A stretch of DNA of 56,236 bases from Chitinophagaceae bacterium (GTDB lineage Bacteria; Bacteroidota; Bacteroidia; Chitinophagales; Chitinophagaceae), in assembly GCA_947447265.1 (NCBI GenBank), contig CANFKC010000033.1, positions 1 to 56,236 on the forward strand. The letters run 5' to 3'. Made by a program: the position numbers and the translations under genes. The notes beneath the pieces were generated by a model. It made no database searches. It was not told where the DNA came from and worked only from the letters and a program-made list of their open reading frames with translations. This document shows positions 1-8,041 of this stretch, one piece after another. Each line of letters starts with the position of its first letter. Position 1 is the stretch's first letter.

Positions 1-186
1 AACCCAGATTACGCAATAAGATTATTTTTTGCTACTGCCGCTATGGCTAGAAGTCAATACAGTAAAGGGTTTCACTTGATTTTTGTCTTAAAAAGTTCTA
101 ATGCTACGCATTAGAAAAAGAGAGGCGCAAAAATATGATTATCAATGAGTTGCATTCAATTTGACTTCTATTGCGTAATCTGGGTT
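1..186. repeat. MITE-like element with 18-bp terminal inverted repeats
   Basis: Bases 1-18 (AACCCAGATTACGCAATA) are the exact reverse complement of 169-186. A second inverted pair, TAGAAGTCAA at 48-57 and TTGACTTCTA at 161-170, continues the same repeat, so the left arm equals the right arm apart from about 31 extra bases (19-49). A hairpin with 9-bp arms and a 3-nt loop lies near the middle (96-116). No ORF of note is inside. The left flank is outside the window, so a target duplication cannot be seen. It could be a non-autonomous insertion element or the end of a larger one. Confidence 0.5.
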
Positions 187-310
187 TAATGCCGGTGTTA
201 ACGCGCCAAATGCGGCGACAAACATCAAATACAAGCAAATTTTAAATATTTAGTACAAATTTATGAGCCATTTATTACCTCCGCTCGGAATTTGTTGCTA
301 ATTTGGCAAC

Positions 311-1081
311 ATGTTTTCGAGATTTTTCAGGAGAGGAAATAGTGAGCAGGAAAAAAGTGATGCCCTGGTTCCCAGTGATGCAGATTGGTCTTTTTTGGGC
401 GCTGACATACATTCTCATTTTGTGCCGGGTATTGATGATGGTGCTAAGACTATTGAGGATAGCCTTACACTGCTGCGCGCAATGGAAGCAATGGGATACA
501 AGAAAATTGTTACTACGCCCCACGTAATGAGCGATTTCTACCCGAACAATTCACAAAAAATACTTGCCGGTTTACAAACTATTCAAGATGCTGCCAGAGA
601 AAATAATATTAACCTGGAGATAAGCGCTGCCGCCGAATATTATATTGATGAAACCTTTACAGAGTTGATGGAGCGGGAGCCATTACTCACCATTACAAAA
701 AAACAGGTACTGGTAGAATTTTCAATGCTCTACGAGCCACCAATGCTAAATTCCGCCTTATTTAATATGCAGACCGCAGGCTATAAACCTATAATAGCCC
801 ACCCGGAACGATACATGTTCTTCCATAATAAGTTTGAACGTTATCGCGAACTACGGGACCGTGGTTGTTTGTTGCAATTGAATCTTCTCTCTATTTCCGG
901 TTATTATGGCCGCAATATAATGGAGGTTGCCCTGCGCCTTCTCGAAAAGGGAATGTATGATTATTGTGGCTCAGATATGCACCATGAAAAACATGCAGCG
1001 GCCCTTAAAGGCATGTTACACTCCAAAGCCTATAATACCCTGGCAAAATACCCGTTTTTGAATTCTCAGTTATGTTTGTAA
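311..1081 (+). CDS. CpsB/YwqE-family tyrosine-protein phosphatase (PHP fold)
   Basis: This is a metal-dependent protein-tyrosine phosphatase of the CpsB/CapC/YwqE type, which dephosphorylates the tyrosine-rich tail of the capsule autokinase. Visible motifs are the N-terminal DIHSHFVPGIDDG (His34 and His36, metal ligands), TPHVM near residue 70, HPERY near 160 and GSDMHH near 222, all typical of the polymerase-and-histidinol-phosphatase fold. Its length (256 residues) is normal for the family and it has no signal peptide, so it should be cytoplasmic. It is the first gene of the polysaccharide locus, two genes before the Wza/Wzc pair at 2594-5888, its likely substrate system. A short hairpin (293-298/306-311) touches the start codon and may affect initiation. 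Confidence 0.9.
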   Translation: MFSRFFRRGNSEQEKSDALVPSDADWSFLGADIHSHFVPGIDDGAKTIEDSLTLLRAMEAMGYKKIVTTPHVMSDFYPNNSQKILAGLQTIQDAARENNINLEISAAAEYYIDETFTELMEREPLLTITKKQVLVEFSMLYEPPMLNSALFNMQTAGYKPIIAHPERYMFFHNKFERYRELRDRGCLLQLNLLSISGYYGRNIMEVALRLLEKGMYDYCGSDMHHEKHAAALKGMLHSKAYNTLAKYPFLNSQLCL

Positions 1082-1086
1082 TTCCT

Positions 1087-1118
1087 TTTGCTTATAAAGC
1101 AGGGAAAGTATATTTTTG
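1087..1118 (+). promoter_or_regulatory. Bacteroidota-type promoter (TTTG-N20-TATTTTTG)
   Basis: A -33 element TTTG (1087-1090) lies 20 bases before a -7 element TATTTTTG (1111-1118), matching the Bacteroidota consensus TTTG-N19/20-TAnnTTTG. It lies in the gap after the phosphatase gene and would give the sugar dehydrogenase and the export genes their own transcript with a leader of about 60 bases. Confidence 0.55.
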
Positions 1119-1131
1119 CGTAAATATGCAG

Positions 1132-1154
1132 TACAGGTTTAATGTAAACCTGTA
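1132..1154 (+). promoter_or_regulatory. 10-bp perfect hairpin in the leader of the sugar dehydrogenase gene
   Basis: TACAGGTTTA (1132-1141) and TAAACCTGTA (1145-1154) form a perfect 10-bp stem with a 3-nt loop, followed by an A/T-rich run. It sits between the candidate promoter and the ATG at 1185. It may be an operator, an attenuator, or a weak terminator for the phosphatase gene; the sequence alone does not decide. Confidence 0.45.
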
Positions 1155-1184
1155 TTAAAAATTTTATATAAAAGATTGATATTG

Positions 1185-2480
1185 ATGGGAAATTCCTCTT
1201 TTAATATTGCCGTAATAGGGCTGGGATATGTTGGGTTGCCACTGGCAGTAGAATTTAGTAAATATTATCCCGTAATAGGTTTTGATATTAACAAAAAACG
1301 CATTGGCGAATTGCATGATTGCAATGATATTACGCTTGAGGTTGACTCATCTCTGCTGAAAGAAGTAACTATCCCTGAATCGGCAGTTGGCCAGAAAGGG
1401 CTGCACTGCAGCTACAATACCGATCACATAAAAGATTGCAATGTTTACATAATAACGGTGCCAACGCCCGTTGATAAAAACAACAGGCCCGACCTTACCC
1501 CGCTTTACAAAGCGAGCGAAACTGTGGGCAAAGTGTTGAAAAAAGGCGACTATGTTGTTTATGAGTCAACAGTTTACCCGGGTGTAACTGAAGACGAGTG
1601 CGTTCCGGTGCTGGAAAAATTCTCAGGATTAAAATTTAATGTCGATTTCTTCTGTGGCTACTCCCCTGAGCGGATAAACCCGGGCGATAAATTGCATACT
1701 GTTGCCAAAATTCTTAAAATAACCTCTGGTTCTACGCCTGAAACAGCTGAAATAATTGATAAGTTATACGGCTCAATTATCACAGCAGGCACCTTTAAAG
1801 CGGCAAGCATTAAAGTAGCAGAAGCGGCAAAGGTTATTGAAAACTCACAACGCGATATCAATATTGCCTTTGTAAATGAACTGGCAAAAATATTTAATAA
1901 ATTAGGCATTGATACGCATGACGTATTGGCCGCTGCGTCAACTAAATGGAACTTCCTTGGCTTTAAACCAGGCCTTGTTGGTGGCCATTGCATAGGCGTC
2001 GACCCTTACTACCTGGCACAAAAAGCGCAGGAAGCTGGCTACAACCCCGAAATCATTCTCGCAGGCAGGCGCCTTAACGATGGCATGGGCGCGTATATTG
2101 CCAACGAAGTAGTGAAATTAATGATAAGAAGGGACATACCAGTAAAAGGATCGAACATTCTGGTGCTGGGTATTACTTTTAAAGAGAATTGCACTGACGT
2201 CCGCAATACTAAAGTTGTAGATATAATAAGGGAACTGGAATCATACGGCGTAAACGTTACCGTATACGACCCTTGGGCCGAGCCTGCCGATGTTGCGCAC
2301 GAGTACAGTATTGTTACTACTACCGTACTCCCTGAAGGCAAAATTTTCGATTCAGTAATACTTGCAGTTGCGCATAAAGAATTTATGGATGTTAACTGGC
2401 AAAAACATGTAATAACCAATGGCGTTATTTATGATGTGAAAGGTTGCCTTGATACGCAGCTCATATCAGCCCGCTTATAA
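1185..2480 (+). CDS. Nucleotide sugar dehydrogenase (WbpA/TviB-type UDP-sugar 6-dehydrogenase)
   Basis: It oxidises C6 of a UDP-hexose or UDP-N-acetylhexosamine to the uronic acid in two NAD-dependent steps. The N-terminal Rossmann motif GLGYVGLPLA starts near residue 11, and the catalytic thiol motif GGHCIGVDPYYL places the active Cys at residue 269. The central helix and C-terminal UDP-binding domain (LGITFKENCTDVRNTK) are complete. The FxxGYSPERINPGD segment is typical of the WbpA/VipA branch that acts on UDP-GlcNAc or UDP-GalNAc rather than the UDP-glucose branch, but exact specificity is an inference. I chose the ATG at 1185 over an in-frame TTG at 1176. It could supply the uronic acid acceptor for the amide-forming cassette at 12364-16334. 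Confidence 0.9.
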   Translation: MGNSSFNIAVIGLGYVGLPLAVEFSKYYPVIGFDINKKRIGELHDCNDITLEVDSSLLKEVTIPESAVGQKGLHCSYNTDHIKDCNVYIITVPTPVDKNNRPDLTPLYKASETVGKVLKKGDYVVYESTVYPGVTEDECVPVLEKFSGLKFNVDFFCGYSPERINPGDKLHTVAKILKITSGSTPETAEIIDKLYGSIITAGTFKAASIKVAEAAKVIENSQRDINIAFVNELAKIFNKLGIDTHDVLAAASTKWNFLGFKPGLVGGHCIGVDPYYLAQKAQEAGYNPEIILAGRRLNDGMGAYIANEVVKLMIRRDIPVKGSNILVLGITFKENCTDVRNTKVVDIIRELESYGVNVTVYDPWAEPADVAHEYSIVTTTVLPEGKIFDSVILAVAHKEFMDVNWQKHVITNGVIYDVKGCLDTQLISARL

Positions 2481-2593
2481 ATATGGAATAAACGTTGCAT
2501 CCCTGCAGTTTCAGTATCAAATTGCAGATTTGTATTTTCCGTATTTTTAGTAGTTTATTTTAATTTATCCTAATTTTGTTCAAACGCAATCCG

Positions 2594-3391
2594 ATGCATA
2601 CATTTTCCAGACAAAGTTATCATGTTCTTTCTGTGGCTCTGGTCCTTGTCTTATCCTGGTCAATGACTTCATGCATTTCCGCAAAGAAGGTGGTATATTT
2701 TACTGATGTTCCTGACAGTAACTCAGTTAACAAGCCCTTCATAGTAGGGCCAACTGTAAAATATACCGATCCGGTAATTCTTACCAACGATCTGTTGGCA
2801 ATTACCGTGCAGACTGTTACGCAGGGCGAAAGTAATACACCTATTTCCTCTTCTACAGCCTCAATCTTCAACCCTCTTAACGGTTTCCTGGTTGATAAGA
2901 ACGGTAACATCGAAATTGCTCTTGTAGGCTTTGTGCATGTAGCCGGCCTCACCACGTCTGAAGCAAGGGAGTTAATAAAGGAAAAAGCGAAAGAATTCTA
3001 TAAAGATCCGGTAGTAAATCTTAGAATAGCTAATTTTGACATCCAGTTCATGGGTGAATTCAACCACCCGGGAACATTCACTTTCCCTGCTGAAAAAGTA
3101 AATATAGTTGAGGCTATTGCTGCAGCCGGCGACCTGGCTATTACGGCTAAAAGAAATAACATATTGCTGATTAGAAGTGAAGGTGACCAGAAAAAATTTG
3201 TGCGCTTTAGTATGAGCTCCTCAGACATCTTCAAATCAGAATACTTTTACATGAGGCAACGGGACATTTTGTATGCTACGCCTACCAGAAGCCGTATTCA
3301 GAATAGCGACAACACTATCCTGAGAAACGTCAGCGTTGTCTCTTCTCTGCTTGGTCTTGCTGGCCTCATTCTTGCTTTCAGACCTAAATAA
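2594..3391 (+). CDS. Wza-like polysaccharide export lipoprotein (OPX family)
   Basis: This is an outer-membrane polysaccharide export protein. A signal peptide ends in a lipobox (SMTSC, Cys27), so it is a lipoprotein. The Poly_export domain follows, with the pattern GFLVDKNGNIEIALVGFVHVAG near residue 95, then an SLBB-type segment (FMGEFNHPGTFTFPAE) and a hydrophobic C-terminal helix (VSSLLGLAGLILAF) expected to insert in the membrane. At 265 residues it is shorter than enterobacterial Wza, as is usual for Bacteroidota. I chose ATG 2594 because the upstream TTG at 2576 overlaps a -7-like TAATTTTG (2571-2578) and adds residues before the signal peptide. It lies 28 bases before the tyrosine kinase gene, its usual partner. 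Confidence 0.88.
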   Translation: MHTFSRQSYHVLSVALVLVLSWSMTSCISAKKVVYFTDVPDSNSVNKPFIVGPTVKYTDPVILTNDLLAITVQTVTQGESNTPISSSTASIFNPLNGFLVDKNGNIEIALVGFVHVAGLTTSEARELIKEKAKEFYKDPVVNLRIANFDIQFMGEFNHPGTFTFPAEKVNIVEAIAAAGDLAITAKRNNILLIRSEGDQKKFVRFSMSSSDIFKSEYFYMRQRDILYATPTRSRIQNSDNTILRNVSVVSSLLGLAGLILAFRPK

Positions 3392-3419
3392 TACTTTAAT
3401 TTTTTATACATTTATATAA

Positions 3420-5888
3420 ATGGAAGATAACAGACCTGAAATAGGTATTGAACGGAAGAAGGGTGAAGAGAGTGTTTTTAATTTAAAGTGGTTGCTTACT
3501 ACAGTAATGGCTATTTGGCCATGGTTACTGGCATGCATTATCATATCGCTCATTTTTGGTAATATCTACTTAAGGTACAGTACCCCTATTTACAAAACTG
3601 CTGCCGAGCTACTGATTAATGACTCGAAAAAAGGGGGATCGTCTGGACAGGAGGACATTATGGCTGCATTAAAAATCAGCAATAGCAAGATAAATGTTGA
3701 AAATGAGGAAGAAGTACTGAAAAGCAGAACCCTTATGACTGAAGTTATTAAGAGCCTCAACCTTCAGGTAAGTTACTCTATCAACGGCCGTTTAAAGAGA
3801 GCAAATCTGTACTCCGTAAAACCATTTGACTACTATATTACAGATACTGCCGATGGGACATATGGATGTACTGTAGATATCGTTAACGACAATGAGTACA
3901 TATTGAAAGAAATCCCTTATCCTCCATTACGCGGCAGGTTTGGTGATACTGTTTCAACCAAGCATGGTAAAATAGTACTCATAAAAACAAGGTACTTTAA
4001 CCCAAAACATCCGCAGGTAACCGTTAGGGTTGCACCAATCATAGCAACTGCAAAGAGGTTCATGGGTGTTACCGACATCAATGCAGCAAGTAAGGGTGCG
4101 AGTTGCCTATTCATTACAAGTGTAGATGACATTCCCGAGCGTTCGGTTGACATCCTCAACACTATCATGAAGATGTACAAAGAAAGGAACATCGCACAAA
4201 GAACGCTTATTGCTACCCGTACAATGGCCTTTATCGATGATCGTTTGGAAATTGTAGGAAAGCAGCTTACCGACGTTGAGACAAAAATGTCAGAATACAA
4301 GGTGGATAATAACATGGTAGATATGAGTTCGCAATCTACTGCGCTTGTTGCTGCAAGTTCTGCTACCCAGCAAAAACTTTCTGATGCAAAGTTACAGCTA
4401 GACGTTATTTCCAGTGTTCGTGATTACATACTTAGTGCTTCGGACAACAAGCCAATTATTATCCCCGCTTCTTTACTCGAAAATGGTGGCTTGCAATCGC
4501 TTACAGAAAAATATAACTCCGTACAAGCAGATATAGAGCATGCTGAAATTGCACAAACCAGAGACAACCCTGTTGTTAAGGCGCTTCTGAAACAAAAGAA
4601 AGACATAAAAGATAATATTCTCTACGCTCTTGCAGCAACTCAATCTGAAATGCAACTGAGGGTGAACAAGGCTAATGATGAACTGAACAACATTCAGAGC
4701 AGGGTACGCGACGTGCCAATGGTAGAAAGGCTTTACCTTGATTTTTCAAGGTTGCAGGCTACCAAGCAAGATCTGTATGTCTTCCTTCTAAAGAAGAGAG
4801 AAGAAACCGCTATCGAAAAATCATCAACAGTAGCCGATGCGATCATTGTAGATCCTGCCTTGTCTGATGCTTACCCTATTAAGCCGAACCACTCGCGTAT
4901 CTTAACCATGTCATTGCTTATTGGTGCTATTATCCCCTTTGCTGTTATCCTTATCCGCAGAGGCCTTAATATCAAAATCATCAGCAAAAGCGACATCATC
5001 AAAATCTCCAATATTCCTATCATCGGCGAAATTGGCAACAACGTTAGTGGTGAATCAATTGCAGTTGAAAAGAATAGCAGAACCCTGATATCAGAACAAT
5101 TCCGTGCACTTCGTACCAACCTGCAATACCTGCTTACTGATAAAGATAAGAAGGTGCTTATGGTTACCTCCAGTATGAGTAATGAAGGTAAATCTTTCAT
5201 TGCCGTTAACCTGGCTATTACGCTGGCCATGTCTGGTAAAAAGGTTGTACTTATGGAGTTTGACCTTCGTAAGCCAAGGGTGTCTAAGATGTTAGGTCTT
5301 GATAACACAAATGGTTTCTCTAACTACATTATAGGTAAGGCAAGCTACCACGATATTATTGTTCCATCAGGCTTTGAAGACAATCTTTACGTAGTGCCTT
5401 CAGGCCCTATACCGCCAAACCCGGCAGAACTTATTTTGCTGCAGGCCACGGAAGACTTCTACACCAGGCTGCGTGGAGACTTCGATTATATAGTTATCGA
5501 TACTTCGCCAATCGGTCTGGTTACCGATGCCCAGTTGCTTTATAAGTATACTGACATAGCCTTGTATATTGTAAGGCAGGGTCACACCCACAAGCAACAG
5601 CTTAACATTGCCAATGAACTTTTCGAATCAGGCAAAATGCCTAAGATTGGCTTCATTGTGAATGACGTTCTGGCCAACAGGGGTTATGCATATGGCTATG
5701 GCTACGAAGAAAACTATGGCTACGGCAACGGTTATGGCTATGGTTACGGATATGGCTACGGTTATGGCTATGGTTACGGCTCTTACGGAAGCGGATACTA
5801 TATTGACGATAATAAAAAAGGTTTTACCGGCCTGATAAACAGGAGAAAGAACAGGAACAAACCTAAAACAGATAATAATGATGACTAA
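3420..5888 (+). CDS. Wzc-like polysaccharide co-polymerase / bacterial tyrosine autokinase
   Basis: This inner-membrane protein spans the periplasm and couples polysaccharide assembly to export. An N-terminal membrane helix (about residues 29-55) starts the Wzz domain, then come a long coiled-coil periplasmic part, a GNVR-like segment (MVERLYLDFSRLQ) and a second membrane helix near 495-518. The cytoplasmic BY-kinase has Walker A SSMSNEGKS (Lys591), Walker A' LMEFDLRKPR and Walker B DYIVIDTSP (Asp689). The C-terminal autophosphorylation tail has 17 tyrosines in about 43 residues, mostly as Gly-Tyr dipeptides. The gene overlaps the permease start by 11 bases. The CpsB-type phosphatase at 311 should reverse its phosphorylation. 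Confidence 0.93.
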   Translation: MEDNRPEIGIERKKGEESVFNLKWLLTTVMAIWPWLLACIIISLIFGNIYLRYSTPIYKTAAELLINDSKKGGSSGQEDIMAALKISNSKINVENEEEVLKSRTLMTEVIKSLNLQVSYSINGRLKRANLYSVKPFDYYITDTADGTYGCTVDIVNDNEYILKEIPYPPLRGRFGDTVSTKHGKIVLIKTRYFNPKHPQVTVRVAPIIATAKRFMGVTDINAASKGASCLFITSVDDIPERSVDILNTIMKMYKERNIAQRTLIATRTMAFIDDRLEIVGKQLTDVETKMSEYKVDNNMVDMSSQSTALVAASSATQQKLSDAKLQLDVISSVRDYILSASDNKPIIIPASLLENGGLQSLTEKYNSVQADIEHAEIAQTRDNPVVKALLKQKKDIKDNILYALAATQSEMQLRVNKANDELNNIQSRVRDVPMVERLYLDFSRLQATKQDLYVFLLKKREETAIEKSSTVADAIIVDPALSDAYPIKPNHSRILTMSLLIGAIIPFAVILIRRGLNIKIISKSDIIKISNIPIIGEIGNNVSGESIAVEKNSRTLISEQFRALRTNLQYLLTDKDKKVLMVTSSMSNEGKSFIAVNLAITLAMSGKKVVLMEFDLRKPRVSKMLGLDNTNGFSNYIIGKASYHDIIVPSGFEDNLYVVPSGPIPPNPAELILLQATEDFYTRLRGDFDYIVIDTSPIGLVTDAQLLYKYTDIALYIVRQGHTHKQQLNIANELFESGKMPKIGFIVNDVLANRGYAYGYGYEENYGYGNGYGYGYGYGYGYGYGYGSYGSGYYIDDNKKGFTGLINRRKNRNKPKTDNNDD
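5730..5779 (+). repeat. Gly-Tyr coding hexanucleotide repeat with 20-nt direct repeats
   Basis: GGTTATGGCTATGGTTACGG occurs at 5730-5749 and again, identical, at 5760-5779, within a run of eight consecutive GGN-TAY codon pairs in the kinase tail. The arrangement could contract or expand in multiples of six bases without breaking the frame, changing the number of phosphorylatable tyrosines. Confidence 0.8.
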
Positions 5889-6759
5889 TGATGTGAGCGG
5901 TAGCTCTGCAGCGGCTTACAGTGAGCAATGGGATAGTATTATTGGTCCGCAAAAAGGTAAGTTCAGCCTTAACCTTAAAGAGGTATGGCGGTACAAGGAC
6001 CTGTTGATGCTCTTTGTGAAAAAAGACATTATTACAGTATACAAGCAAACTGTACTCGGGCCAATCTGGTTCCTGTTACAGCCTATAATGACAACGGTCA
6101 TCTTCACTTTCATTTTTGGTGGTGTTGCCAAGATACAGACGGATGATATTCCGAAAGGCATATTTTACATGGGTAGCTTAACTATGTGGAATTACTTTGC
6201 GGATACGCTTAATGTTACCTCTAAAACGTTTTCTGATAACGCAAGCGTGTTTGGTAAAGTGTATTTCCCTCGTATCATTTTGCCAATTTCAAAAGTACTG
6301 TCAGGTTTTGTAAAGCTGTGTATACAATTTAGCATCTTTATGGTTATGTGGGTGTATTACACTTTTGTAACACACCAGATTCACCCTAATATGACGCTAT
6401 TGCTGTTCCCGGTATTGCTGTTAACACTGTCTTTGCTCAGCCTTGGGTTTGGTATTATTGTAACGTCGCTCACCACCAAGTACCGCGATCTTGCTTTCCT
6501 TATTGGCTTTGGCGTGCAATTGTGGCAATATGCAACACCTATCATCTACCCACTTTCCGGACAATCTCCACGCACGCAATTTTGGTTACTCCTTAACCCG
6601 TTAACCTCAATTATTGAAGCCTTCAAGTATGGCTTTTTAGGTAAAGGTGTATTCAGCCCGGGTTGGTTATGCTATAGCATTGTGTTTACACTCGTAACAT
6701 TATTATCAGGTATTTTTGTTTTTAACAGGGTTGAGAAGAAATTTATTGATACTGTATAG
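5878..6759 (+). CDS. ABC-2 type polysaccharide export permease (Wzm/KpsM-like)
   Basis: This is the integral-membrane subunit of an ABC exporter for lipid-linked polysaccharide. An amphipathic N-terminal segment is followed by about six hydrophobic helices (for example IWFLLQPIMTTVIFTFIFGG and LLLFPVLLLTLSLLSLGFG). The conserved region with DLAFLIGFGVQLWQYATPIIYP is typical of ABC2_membrane O-antigen permeases. Its length (293) is slightly above the usual 260. The start overlaps the kinase stop by 11 bases and the ATPase gene follows after 16 bases, so the three are one transcription unit. Confidence 0.93.
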   Translation: MMTNDVSGSSAAAYSEQWDSIIGPQKGKFSLNLKEVWRYKDLLMLFVKKDIITVYKQTVLGPIWFLLQPIMTTVIFTFIFGGVAKIQTDDIPKGIFYMGSLTMWNYFADTLNVTSKTFSDNASVFGKVYFPRIILPISKVLSGFVKLCIQFSIFMVMWVYYTFVTHQIHPNMTLLLFPVLLLTLSLLSLGFGIIVTSLTTKYRDLAFLIGFGVQLWQYATPIIYPLSGQSPRTQFWLLLNPLTSIIEAFKYGFLGKGVFSPGWLCYSIVFTLVTLLSGIFVFNRVEKKFIDTV

Positions 6760-6775
6760 TATTAAGTAGCAGCAC

Positions 6776-8035
6776 ATGAATAGAGATACTGTAATTAAGG
6801 TTGAAAATGTTTCTAAACAATACCGCCTGGGCCAGGTAGGCTCCGGTACGTTAAGCCATGACCTGAAAAGGTGGTGGGCTGTTACCCGTGGTAAAGAAGA
6901 CCCCTTCCTGAAAGTTGGTGTTAAGAACGACCGTACACAAAAAGTAAAGAGTGACTACGCATGGGCGCTGAAAGATATTAATTTCCACATTGAACAAGGC
7001 GACACACTTGGTATAATTGGCAAAAACGGAGCAGGAAAATCAACGCTGTTAAAACTACTGTCACGCGTTACCAGCCCTACTTTGGGGCAAATAAAAATAA
7101 AAGGCCGTATAGCATCGCTTCTTGAAGTAGGTACCGGCTTCCATCCTGAATTAACCGGAAGGGAGAACATTTACCTTAATGGCGCAATCCTTGGCATGAC
7201 CAAGAAAGAAATCTCCAGCAAGTTTGATGAAATCGTAGCTTTTGCAGGCGTAGAACTTTATATCGACACACCTGTTAAAAGATATTCATCTGGCATGTAT
7301 GTACGCCTTGCTTTTGGCGTTGCAGCGCACCTGGAACCAGAAATACTTATTGTGGATGAAGTGCTTGCCGTTGGTGACGCTGAATTCCAGAAAAAGTGCC
7401 TTGGTAAAATGGGCGATGTTGCCAGCCATGGCAGAACCATCATTTTTGTAAGCCACAACATGCAGGCAGTACAAAGCCTTTGCAAAACAACGCTCTACCT
7501 GAAAGCAGGTGAGGTAGTGGAAATTGGCCGTACTGATAAAGTAATTAATAACTACCTGAGGCGCGAAGTAAAGAACCAGATGAGTATAAGCTGGAACGAT
7601 GAAAACGAAGCACCTGGTAACGATACCTTAACCCTGATGAGCGCTGAAATAGTGCCGAAGGTAGCAAAGGAATCAGATGTGATGACGGTGGCATCTGAAA
7701 CAGATATGAAGTTCAGGTTTATTTTGCGCAAACCAATGTCGCTTAACTTAAGTCTGCACCTCAACACACCTACGGGCCTGTGTATATTCAACGTATCGAC
7801 AGCTTCTGTCCCACTGGGTATAGGCGAACATGAGAGCATACTGAAGATACCGGCTAACTTACTGAACGACGATATTTATACCATACGCCTGCTTTTTGTA
7901 AAAGACTCCAGTTCTATTGTATATGCAGCTGAAGAGTTGTTGACATTTGAAGTAGCCGATATTCCGCGCGAAGGCAACTGGTTCGGCAAATGGGAAGGAG
8001 CCGTAAGGCCCCAATTAGATTTTTCACTGAAATAG
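6776..8035 (+). CDS. ABC exporter ATPase with Wzt-type carbohydrate-binding domain
   Basis: This is the nucleotide-binding subunit paired with the permease at 5878. Walker A GKNGAGKST starts at residue 82, the signature is YSSGMYVRLAFG, and Walker B is ILIVDEVLAVGDAEF; the H-loop is FVSHN. After about residue 270 there is a beta-rich extension ending FGKWEGAVRPQLDFSLK, matching the Wzt C-terminal domain that reads the terminal modification of the finished glycan. The length of 419 residues fits a Wzt with this domain, not a plain KpsT. This predicts that chain length is set by an end-cap rather than by a Wzy polymerase. Confidence 0.93.
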   Translation: MNRDTVIKVENVSKQYRLGQVGSGTLSHDLKRWWAVTRGKEDPFLKVGVKNDRTQKVKSDYAWALKDINFHIEQGDTLGIIGKNGAGKSTLLKLLSRVTSPTLGQIKIKGRIASLLEVGTGFHPELTGRENIYLNGAILGMTKKEISSKFDEIVAFAGVELYIDTPVKRYSSGMYVRLAFGVAAHLEPEILIVDEVLAVGDAEFQKKCLGKMGDVASHGRTIIFVSHNMQAVQSLCKTTLYLKAGEVVEIGRTDKVINNYLRREVKNQMSISWNDENEAPGNDTLTLMSAEIVPKVAKESDVMTVASETDMKFRFILRKPMSLNLSLHLNTPTGLCIFNVSTASVPLGIGEHESILKIPANLLNDDIYTIRLLFVKDSSSIVYAAEELLTFEVADIPREGNWFGKWEGAVRPQLDFSLK

Positions 8036-8041
8036 ACTTTT

